This document shows, one piece after another, positions 7,064-12,541 of a stretch of 15,214 nucleotides of DNA. The notes under the pieces are model-generated. The model made no database searches, was not told where the DNA came from, and worked only from the letters and a program-made list of their open reading frames with translations. Position 1 is the first letter of the stretch, and each line of letters begins with the position of its first letter. The translations under genes were made by a program, and so were the position numbers. This DNA is from an uncultured Chloroflexota bacterium (GTDB lineage: Bacteria > Chloroflexota > Limnocylindria > Limnocylindrales > CSP1-4): contig CAIYQJ010000008.1 of assembly GCA_903928275.1 (NCBI GenBank), forward strand, positions 1-15,214, written 5' to 3'.

Positions 7064-7461
7064 TGAGCACCGTGTACGCGTACCCGCCGCCCGGCATCAC
7101 GGCGCCGGCGATCGTGGTCGGGTACCCCGTCGAGATCGAGCTCGCGTCGACGTTCGGCCGCGGGAGCGACAGCGTGGTGATCCCCGTGTGGTTCGCGGTC
7201 GCCGACCAGGGCGTGCTCGCGACGGCCCGCGACGCCGTGTCGGCCGTGCTGGGGTCCGGCACGACGATCGCCAACACCCTGTCGATGGAGGCCGCCTGGG
7301 GGGCGACGCACTGCGGAAAGGCGAGCATCGACCCGCTCAGGGTCGGCGGGGTCGACTACCTCGCCGTCCGCTTCGACGTCAACGTCGCGACGAGCGGCGC
7401 CCTGGACCTGTCGGCCGTGATGGACGGAATCGCCGGCGCTTGCTCGGCGGCCGGATTGTGA
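7063..7461 (+). CDS. Tail terminator-like protein
   Basis: A 132-residue protein starting at ATG 7063, which overlaps the connector stop (TGATG). The opening, PPGITAPAIVVGYPVEIEL, leads into STFGRGSDSVVIPVWFAVADQG, then a helix with ARDAVSAVL and a C-terminal VDYLAVRFDVNVAT strand. This order matches the compact alpha/beta tail-terminator/neck proteins found just before the tail-tube gene in many actinophages, which cap the tube and join it to the connector. The family link is by pattern recognition only. A head-closure protein is the main alternative, because no separate gene for that role is seen. Confidence 0.65.
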   Translation: MSTVYAYPPPGITAPAIVVGYPVEIELASTFGRGSDSVVIPVWFAVADQGVLATARDAVSAVLGSGTTIANTLSMEAAWGATHCGKASIDPLRVGGVDYLAVRFDVNVATSGALDLSAVMDGIAGACSAAGL

Positions 7462-7473
7462 GGACGTGACCTG

Positions 7474-8199
7474 ATGGCACCCAAGTACGGCGCCGGCTGC
7501 GCGGTCTGGCTCGACCTCGTCGACGCCTCGCAGTTCTTCAACGACGCGGGCCTCGACATCTCGGTCGACACCGCGGAGAGCACCACGTTCGGGGCCGCGT
7601 GGAAGGCGTTCATCGAGGGCGTGGCGACCGCGAAGGCCAGCCTCAAGGGCTTCTACGACAAGGTGAACGACGCCGCCCTGTTCGCCAACGCCATGGACGG
7701 CGGTTCCGTGCTCACCTACGGCCCGTCCGGACTGGCGGCGGTCGGCGACTTCGCCCGCCTGGTCGCGGTCCACGAGGTGGGCGTCGGCGAGTCCAGCCCG
7801 ATCGGCGGCCTCGTGCTCGTCAACGCGGCCTTCCAGGGCGACGCGGCCGTGGGCTTCGGCTGGGCGCTGCACCCGGTCGCGACGGACACGGGCACCACCA
7901 CCGGCGCGACGCGCGACGATGCCGCTGCCACGACCGCCGGCTGGATCGCCCACCTCCACATCCTGGCCGTCACCGGCTCGCCGACGTCCTGGACCGTCAA
8001 GCTCCAGGACTCGGCGGACAACAGCGCGTGGGCCGACGTGTCCGGGGGCGGGTTCACCGCGGTGAACGTCCCGGCCGCCCAGCGGCTCGTGTCGGCGTCG
8101 GGCGCGACGCTCCGCCGATACGTCCGCTACGTCGCAACCGTGGTCGGCGGAACCGCCCCGACCGTCACCTTCGGGCTCGCGTACGCGAGGAACCGATGA
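7474..8199 (+). CDS. Major tail (tube) protein paralog 1 with extra C-terminal domain
   Basis: A 241-residue tail tube-like protein with AGGA at 7461-7464, 9 bases before the ATG. Residues 1 to about 130 are clearly homologous to the next tail gene (8456-8878): both contain KYGA, an AG-I/L-D segment, VDTAE-x-TTFGA-x-WK, FIEG and SLKG, ending with SSP-x-GG and FQG. Residues from about 135 onward are absent from the paralog and form a beta-rich domain (SWTVKLQDSADNSAWADV, then RRYVRYVATVVGG). In SPP1 and others, a minority of tube subunits carry an extra surface domain; here a separate gene could provide it. Its stop overlaps the ATG of the HNH fragment. Which copy builds most of the tube is unknown. 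Confidence 0.75.
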   Translation: MAPKYGAGCAVWLDLVDASQFFNDAGLDISVDTAESTTFGAAWKAFIEGVATAKASLKGFYDKVNDAALFANAMDGGSVLTYGPSGLAAVGDFARLVAVHEVGVGESSPIGGLVLVNAAFQGDAAVGFGWALHPVATDTGTTTGATRDDAAATTAGWIAHLHILAVTGSPTSWTVKLQDSADNSAWADVSGGGFTAVNVPAAQRLVSASGATLRRYVRYVATVVGGTAPTVTFGLAYARNR

Positions 8200-8471
8200 C
8201 GACGTACCCCGCCAATCGGAGACAGGCATCCTGCCACCCCGAGTGGAAGAACTACGGGGCACGCGGCATCCGCATGGCCGCCGAGTGGATCCACGACTTC
8301 GACGCCTTCCGGGACCACATCGGACCCCGCCCCGGACTGGGCTTCTCACTGGACCGCATCGACAACGACGGCGACTACGCACCGGGCAACGTCCGGTTGG
8401 CAACCGCAAGCCAGCAACGCCTCAACCAGCGGCGATCACGCCACAACCAGGAAGGATGGGTACAGCCATAG
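8196..8471 (+). CDS. Truncated HNH homing-type endonuclease between tail paralogs
   Basis: A 91-residue product starting at an ATG that overlaps the previous stop (ATGA). From residue 12 on it follows the C-terminal HNH core common in phage selfish nucleases (often with AP2 or zinc domains in front): HPEWKNYGARGI, then W-x-x-DF-x-AF, then FSLDRIDNDGDYAPGN and VRLAT with a Q-x-x-LN end. Most relatives have about 60-100 residues before this core and end with CRWAT; here those residues are missing and C and W are replaced by V and L. The first 11 residues look like read-through of the old intergenic spacer. Its A-ending codons differ from the neighbours, indicating recent arrival. It may be inactive or a minimal nuclease. 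Confidence 0.75.
   Translation: MTTYPANRRQASCHPEWKNYGARGIRMAAEWIHDFDAFRDHIGPRPGLGFSLDRIDNDGDYAPGNVRLATASQQRLNQRRSRHNQEGWVQP
8218..8222 (+). promoter_or_regulatory. Stranded ribosome-binding site of the second tail gene
   Basis: GGAGA followed by CAGGC and then ATC at 8228. Other late genes here use nearly the same leader (GGAGA before the capsid GTG; GGAGACAGC before the GTG at 11625). In the present arrangement this site lies inside the HNH frame with no start codon at the right distance. I infer it once served the tail gene that now begins at 8456. Confidence 0.4.
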
Positions 8472-8878
8472 CGACCGGATTCAAGTACGGCGCCAAGGCC
8501 GTCGTGACGGTCAACGCCGTCGACCTGTCGGCGTTCTGCGACGACGCCGGCATCGACGTCGGCGTCGACACCGCGGAGACGACCACGTTCGGCGCGACGT
8601 GGAAGACCTTCATCGAGGGCCTCGCCTCGGCCAAGTTCAGCCTCAAGGGCAACTACGACCCGACCGCGAGCACCGGCCCCGCCGCGGTCCTCACCGCGCT
8701 GATCGGCGGCGGCGCCAAGCCCGTCGTCTTCAACCCCGCGGGCACGACGTCCACCGAGCTCAAGCGCACCGTCTCGGCGATCCTCACGGGCTACGCCGAG
8801 TCATCCCCCGTCGGCGGCAAGGTGACGTTCACCGCGTCCTTCCAGGGCACGGGCGCGGTCACCTTCGGGGCCAACTAG
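8456..8878 (+). CDS. Major tail (tube) protein paralog 2
   Basis: A 140-residue tail tube-like protein, homologous over its whole length to residues 1-130 of the gene at 7474 but lacking the C-terminal extra domain. Shared blocks include FKYGAKAVV, AGIDVGVDTAE, TTFGATWKTFIEG, FSLKGNYD and SSPVGGKVTFTASFQG. DNA identity over the central block is high, with many matched codons, so the duplication is probably not ancient. The closest usable start is ATG 8456, which lies inside the HNH 3' end with AGGAAGG directly before it. Alignment to the paralog suggests the original start was at 8468, where the codon now reads ATA. Being short and domain-simple, and next to the chaperone genes, this copy is the better candidate for the main tube subunit. 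Confidence 0.8.
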   Translation: MGTAIATGFKYGAKAVVTVNAVDLSAFCDDAGIDVGVDTAETTTFGATWKTFIEGLASAKFSLKGNYDPTASTGPAAVLTALIGGGAKPVVFNPAGTTSTELKRTVSAILTGYAESSPVGGKVTFTASFQGTGAVTFGAN

Positions 8879-8880
8879 CC

Positions 8881-9243
8881 GTGCCGCTCCCGTCCGCCCC
8901 GCTCGCGCGGGGCACCGTCGAGGTGGCCGGGGAGACGCTCGCCATCCGCTCGCTCACGCGGGCGGAGGCGCTCGAGTTCCGCGACATCGCCCAGGGTCCG
9001 GACGCCTACCGGCTGGGCGAGGTGTTCCTGATCACGCACGGGTTCATGCTCCCCGACCACGAGGCCAGCCCGGAGCAGCTGGCCGCGGCGAAGGCGGAGG
9101 CCGCCGCCTGGTGGGACGCGTCCGACGCGATCGTCGTCCAGAAGCTCGTGCAGGCCATCGGCGTCGTCTCGCGCATCACGGGGGACGACGGCGCGTCCGA
9201 CCCAAAACCGGCGCCGAGCGCGCGTTCGTCGAAGGCGGGATAG
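8881..9243 (+). CDS. Tail assembly chaperone, short form (gpG-like)
   Basis: A 120-residue protein beginning with GTG 8881, three bases after the previous stop, with no strong ribosome site. Its place between tube and tape measure genes, together with the frameshift signal near its 3' end, identifies it as the short tail assembly chaperone. In lambda the equivalent gpG and its frameshifted gpGT coat the tape measure and recruit tube subunits. Visible content: a beta start (GTVEVAGETLAI), a helical body (SLTRAEALEFRDIA, a Trp-Trp-Asp segment, IVVQKLVQAIG), and a Ser/Ala/Pro-rich end. Sequence conservation is poor in this family, so the call rests on position and on the slippery site at 9201-9207. 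Confidence 0.85.
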   Translation: MPLPSAPLARGTVEVAGETLAIRSLTRAEALEFRDIAQGPDAYRLGEVFLITHGFMLPDHEASPEQLAAAKAEAAAWWDASDAIVVQKLVQAIGVVSRITGDDGASDPKPAPSARSSKAG

Positions 9244-9380
9244 ACGTGACCGACTTCGTCCTCGGCGAGCTGCTCCACAAGAGCGTCGCCGAGGTCCGCG
9301 CGCTCGGGAACGCCGAGGTGGTCGAGTGGATGGCCTTCCTCGCGTACCGCCGCGCGCTCGAGGAGGCCGAGCGTGGGTAG
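8881..9380 (+). CDS. Tail assembly chaperone, frameshifted long form (gpGT-like)
   Basis: Produced by joining 8881-9207 to 9207-9380 through -1 slippage at CCCAAAA. The product has 166 residues: 109 from the short form and 57 from the second frame. The added T-like part runs TGAERAFVEGGIDVTDFVL, then LLHKSVAEVRAL and VVEWMAFLAYRRALEEAE. W-x-x-FLAYRRA is the usual end of such domains in actinophages, where it is thought to bind the tube subunit. The second frame has no convincing start of its own; its ATG at 9111 overlaps the first gene and lacks a ribosome site. The stop overlaps the next gene by 8 bases. The ratio of the two forms is expected to be low, as in lambda. Confidence 0.85.
9201..9207 (+). 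other. Programmed -1 frameshift site CCCAAAA
   Basis: The heptamer is in the correct phase for X-XXY-YYZ slippage: the zero frame reads C CCA AAA and after slipping reads CCC AAA, then ACC. It lies 12 codons before the TAG of the short chaperone, and the -1 frame is open to 9380. Runs of A are rare in this GC-rich DNA, which makes the match notable. A downstream RNA structure was not resolved by eye. Confidence 0.88.
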
Positions 9381-9849
9381 GCCGATCGCCGAGCTCAGGT
9401 TCACGGGGCTGAAGGAGCTCCGGAAGGCGATGCGCGACGCCGAGGCCGGGTCGCAGAAGCACCTCCAGATCCACTTCAAGGACGTCGCCGTCACGGTCGC
9501 GTCCGCCGTCGCGGGACAGGTGCCCACGTCCACGGGCAAGAAGGGCAAGAACAACACGTTCTCCAGCGGATCGGCTGCCGCGTCCGTCAGGGCGCGCGCC
9601 ACGCAGACGAGCGCCGGCATCGTCGCGGGCGGCCCCAAGGCCCCCTACTTCCCGTGGCTCGACTTCGGCGGCTCGGTCGGCCGCGGGCACGTCGCCGGGC
9701 AGGGCGACTCCGGCGCGGTCAAGCGCCCGTTCATGAAGGCCGGCCGCTACATCTACCCGACGATCACCGACATGTCCGACGTGATCGTGGATGCCGCGAG
9801 CGAGGGCATCGGCGACGCCCTCAGGGAAGCCGGATGGGAGCCTGACTGA
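9373..9849 (+). CDS. HK97 gp10-like tail/neck protein
   Basis: A 158-residue protein starting at GTG 9373 inside the end of the chaperone second frame. Features are a helical start (GLKELRKAMRDAEAGSQKHL), a long VAVTVASAVAGQVP helix, a Lys/Ser/Gly-rich loop, then the signature strands APYFPWLDFGGSVGRG, KRPFMKAGRYIYP and a C-terminal helix. The W-x-x-FGG and RP-x-x-x-AGRYIYP motifs fit the HK97 gp10-like family (PF04883), whose members act in tail completion or head-tail joining. In HK97 the gene precedes the tube gene; here it lies between the chaperones and the tape measure. Role is therefore tentative (tail completion or tube/tape interaction). Confidence 0.75.
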   Translation: MGRPIAELRFTGLKELRKAMRDAEAGSQKHLQIHFKDVAVTVASAVAGQVPTSTGKKGKNNTFSSGSAAASVRARATQTSAGIVAGGPKAPYFPWLDFGGSVGRGHVAGQGDSGAVKRPFMKAGRYIYPTITDMSDVIVDAASEGIGDALREAGWEPD

Positions 9850-11615
9850 TGCCCGCCGACAAGCGCGAGGTGAAGGTCGACATCCTCGGCGACGCGTCCT
9901 CGTACAAGAAGGCGATGACCGAGGCCGAGCAGCACACCGGCAAGAGCGGCGCGGCCATCACGGGGATCTTCGCCGGCGTCGGCATGGCCGCCGCCAACCT
10001 CGCGGTCGAGGGCATCGGCAAGGCGGTCGACTTCCTGAAGGAGTCCTCGGAGGTCGCCCGCGAGGACGAGGTCAACACGGAGCGCCTCACCACGGCGCTC
10101 AAGAACAACATCAAGGGGTTCACGGGCACGGCCGCCGTGATGGACAAGGCGATCGAGAAGGGCAAGGCGCTGGGGTTCACCGACGACGAGTCCGCGCTGG
10201 CGCTGTCCAAGCTGGTCACCGTCACGAAGGACGCCGACAGGGCGCGGACCGACCTCTCGATCGCGGAGGACCTCGCCCGCGCCCGCGGGATCGACCTGGG
10301 CGCGGCGACCGACATGGTCGTCAAGGCGCAGCTCGGGAACATCGGGGCCCTCAAGAAGCAGGGCATCGAGGTGACGGCCGTCACGAGCGCCGTGGACGCG
10401 CTGAAGGCGTCGCACCAGAAGTACACGCCGGAGCAGCTGAAGGCGGCGCAGGCCGCCGACAAGCGGGCCACCGCCGAGGCCGCCCTGACCGCGATCACGA
10501 AGTCCGCGGCGGGCCAGGCCGAGACCTACGCCGGCACGATGCAGGGCAGCATGGCCCGCGCCGGGATCATGGTCGAGACGATCCAGGAGAACCTCGGCAA
10601 GACCATCAACCAGGTGGCCGAGGCGGTCATCCCGTCGCTCGTCGCGGGCCTCGGCACGGTGGCGGACTGGTTCGGGCAGGTGCTCCAGTCCGTGCAGCCG
10701 TTCATCCCGGTCGTGCAGCAGCTCGCGGGCGAGGTGCTCGGCAAGCTCGGCGCCGCGTTCACCAGCATCATCGCCGCGATCCAGCCGATGATCCCGGTGG
10801 TGCAGGAGATCGCGGGCGAGTACATCGGCATGATGGTCTCGGCCTTCCAGACCGTGGCCGGCGTCATCACGGACACCGTCATCCCCGTCGTGGTCAACGT
10901 CGTCAAGGCCGTCCTGCCGCCGCTCACCGCGGCGCTGAAGTGGATCGCGCAGGACGTGCTGCCGAGCGTCGCGCAGGCGTTCTCGTTCATCGCGTCGAAG
11001 GTCATCCCGCTCATCTCGTCGGCCGTGGGGTGGGTCGTCAAGAACGTCCTGCCGGAGCTCGGCGCCGAGTTCGACTGGATCGTGAAGAACGTCCTGCCGC
11101 CCGTCGTGTCGGCGTTCAAGTGGGTCGCCGACAACGTGCTGCCGGCGCTCGGCACCGGGTTCGCGTTCATCACGGACACCGTCATCCCGGCGCTGTCCAA
11201 GGCGTTCCAGGCCGTCGGCGGCGTCATCGGCGGGATCATGGGCGGGATCAGCACGGTGGTGAAGGGCTCGCTCAACATCGTCATCGGCGCCATCAACGGG
11301 ATCATCGGCGCCATCAACGGGATCCGGGTCCCGGCGATCGACGTCGGCCCCGTCCACTACGACGGCTGGGGCGGCTTCAACATCCGCAAGCTGCCGTACC
11401 TCCACAGCGGCGGCATCGTCCCCGGCACCCCGGGGTCCGACGTGCTGGCCGTGCTCCAGGCGGGCGAGCGCGTGACGGCTCGCGGCGCAATCGGGGGCGC
11501 CGGCGGTGGCGGCCTGACCATCGTCTTCTCGGGTCCCGTGTACGGCGACGGGCCGTTCCTCGACCAGCTCGCCCGATCCCTCGCCCAGCGCCTCGCCCTC
11601 CAGGGCGTCAACTAA
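9849..11615 (+). CDS. Tape measure protein
   Basis: A 588-residue protein; the ATG overlaps the previous stop (TGATG) and has GGGAG at 9836-9840. It sets tail length, fills the tube, and is ejected with the DNA. Order: a beta/charged start (KREVKVDILGDASSY); a hydrophobic Gly/Ala segment at about residues 35-63; a helical region with LSIAEDLARARGIDLGAAT and ALKKQGIEV, typical of tape measures; two 29-residue repeats at 282-339; six 15-residue repeats at 365-454; a Gly/Ile-rich hydrophobic stretch; and the common C-terminal block YLHSGGIVPGTPGSD followed by LQAGERV. By the usual rule of about 0.15 nm per residue, the tail would be near 90 nm. No peptidase or lysozyme domain was seen. Confidence 0.93.
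   Translation: MPADKREVKVDILGDASSYKKAMTEAEQHTGKSGAAITGIFAGVGMAAANLAVEGIGKAVDFLKESSEVAREDEVNTERLTTALKNNIKGFTGTAAVMDKAIEKGKALGFTDDESALALSKLVTVTKDADRARTDLSIAEDLARARGIDLGAATDMVVKAQLGNIGALKKQGIEVTAVTSAVDALKASHQKYTPEQLKAAQAADKRATAEAALTAITKSAAGQAETYAGTMQGSMARAGIMVETIQENLGKTINQVAEAVIPSLVAGLGTVADWFGQVLQSVQPFIPVVQQLAGEVLGKLGAAFTSIIAAIQPMIPVVQEIAGEYIGMMVSAFQTVAGVITDTVIPVVVNVVKAVLPPLTAALKWIAQDVLPSVAQAFSFIASKVIPLISSAVGWVVKNVLPELGAEFDWIVKNVLPPVVSAFKWVADNVLPALGTGFAFITDTVIPALSKAFQAVGGVIGGIMGGISTVVKGSLNIVIGAINGIIGAINGIRVPAIDVGPVHYDGWGGFNIRKLPYLHSGGIVPGTPGSDVLAVLQAGERVTARGAIGGAGGGGLTIVFSGPVYGDGPFLDQLARSLAQRLALQGVN
10692..10865 (+). repeat. Two 29-residue repeats in the tape measure gene
   Basis: Two adjacent 87-base units encode similar segments beginning VQPFIPVVQQLAGE and IQPMIPVVQEIAGE, each ending in an AF-containing helix. 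They lie directly upstream of the 15-residue repeats, with a 25-residue partial copy (ITDTVIPVVV to ALK) between the two sets. Confidence 0.8.
10941..11210 (+). repeat. Six exact-length 15-residue repeats in the tape measure gene
   Basis: Six consecutive 45-base units, each starting with Trp or Phe and following the pattern W/F-[IV]-x-x-x-V-[LI]-P-x-[LVI]-x-x-x-x-x. Starts are at 10941, 10986, 11031, 11076, 11121 and 11166. No insertions or deletions interrupt the phase. The aromatic and V-[LI]-P positions recur with fixed spacing, as expected for packing inside the tail tube. Confidence 0.9.
11283..11324 (+). repeat. Perfect 21-bp tandem duplication in the tape measure gene
   Basis: Bases 11283-11303 and 11304-11324 are identical and encode IGAINGI twice in frame, within the Gly/Ile-rich hydrophobic part of the tape measure. 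The perfect identity suggests recent slippage. Confidence 0.85.
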
Positions 11616-11624
11616 GGAGACAGC

Positions 11625-12203
11625 GTGTCCAACCAGTCAGGCCAGTACCTTGATCTGATCTACTCCTCGCCGGCGTCCGGCACGGCGAAGAACACGTTCA
11701 CCTCGGAGGTGAAGATCAACGACACGGCGGGCATGGGCGCGACTCCGATCCTGCTGCCGGAGTTCTGGCTGCCGAATGGAGGCGTCGGGCGCGGGATCCA
11801 CATCATCGCCCGCGGCATCCTGAGCTCCACCGGCACGCCGACCTTCACCATCACCTGCCGGATCGGCGCGGAGGGCAGCACGTCCGCGGCCATCGTCTTG
11901 GGGACGGCGGCGCTGACGACCGGGTCCGGCGTGACCAACCAGATCTGGCAGCTCGAGGGCGACGTCATCCTCAAGACGCTCGCGGCCGCCGGCGCCAACT
12001 CCACCGCGATCGGAACCGGCCTGTTCATCTCGAGCGGCACCGCCAACAAGATCGACCCGGCCTATGGCGGCGGCGCGACTCCGGGCACGGTCGCGACAGT
12101 CGACCACTCGATCGCCAACTACATCAACCTGAATGCCGCCTGCAGCGCCAGCGCCGCGGGCAACTCGATCCAGGTGCAGCAGCTCGTCATCTTGGGCCTC
12201 TAG
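11625..12203 (+). CDS. Beta-rich tail/virion structural protein, function unknown
   Basis: A 192-residue protein starting at GTG with a strong AAGGAGA site at 11614-11620. It contains no membrane segment and few charged residues. Alternating strands, such as GIHIIARGILSSTGTPTFTIT and SIQVQQLVILGL at the end, with Gly/Ser/Thr/Ala loops, suggest a jelly-roll or similar beta-sandwich. Proteins of this look are frequent in phage tail regions (the segment FWLPNGGVGRG before the ARG strand, then IWQLEGDVI), but I cannot assign a named family. Coming right after the tape measure, where a distal tail protein is often found, it may belong to the tail tip; a distal tail protein fold is not evident from the sequence. 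Confidence 0.6.
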   Translation: MSNQSGQYLDLIYSSPASGTAKNTFTSEVKINDTAGMGATPILLPEFWLPNGGVGRGIHIIARGILSSTGTPTFTITCRIGAEGSTSAAIVLGTAALTTGSGVTNQIWQLEGDVILKTLAAAGANSTAIGTGLFISSGTANKIDPAYGGGATPGTVATVDHSIANYINLNAACSASAAGNSIQVQQLVILGL

Positions 12204-12205
12204 CG

Positions 12206-12538
12206 ATGCCTGCCCCGCTCGGCAACGCGAACGCCCGCGGCGCCCGCACGGCTGAGCAGCGCGACCGGATGAGGCGGTCCGCGCTGCTCAGGAACCCCGA
12301 GACCCGCCGCGCCCAGCAGTCGGCGATGCTCGGGAACAGGTTCGTCGTGTCGGCCCCCGTGATCGGCGAATGCGCCTACTGCGGCGCACCGGCGACGACG
12401 CGCGACCACGTCGTTCCCGTGAGACGCGGCGGAACGGACGACCCGTCCAACATCGTCGTCGCCTGCCATCCGTGCAACGCGTCCAAGAGGACGCGGACTC
12501 CCGAGGAGTGGCTGGCCGTCGGGCTCAGGGAGTCCTAG
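12206..12538 (+). CDS. HNH endonuclease with NUMOD3-like N-terminus
   Basis: A 110-residue nuclease. Residues 56-94 hold a complete HNH/zinc unit: C56-x2-C59, D67-H68 with VVP, a GGTDDPSN-IV turn (N82), and C87-x2-C90-N91 followed by SK. The N-terminal half has SALLRNPETRRAQQSAMLG-like spacing that resembles NUMOD3 DNA-binding repeats of homing endonucleases; this part is less certain. The gene sits between two tail genes, 2 bases after one stop and 3 bases before the next start, as is usual for free-standing phage homing endonucleases. Its upstream ribosome site is weak, so translation may depend on the preceding gene. All catalytic-type residues appear present, in contrast to the truncated HNH at 8196. 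Confidence 0.82.
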   Translation: MPAPLGNANARGARTAEQRDRMRRSALLRNPETRRAQQSAMLGNRFVVSAPVIGECAYCGAPATTRDHVVPVRRGGTDDPSNIVVACHPCNASKRTRTPEEWLAVGLRES

Positions 12539-12541
12539 GCC

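Noticed and set aside
9111..9380. Independent gene for the second chaperone frame starting at ATG 9111
   Set aside because: The residues before the slippery site are Arg-rich shadow of the first frame and there is no ribosome site; the frameshift product is far better supported.
9753..11405. 550-codon minus-strand frame opposite the tape measure
   Set aside because: Its repeats merely reflect the tape measure repeats on the other strand; no independent coding signal.
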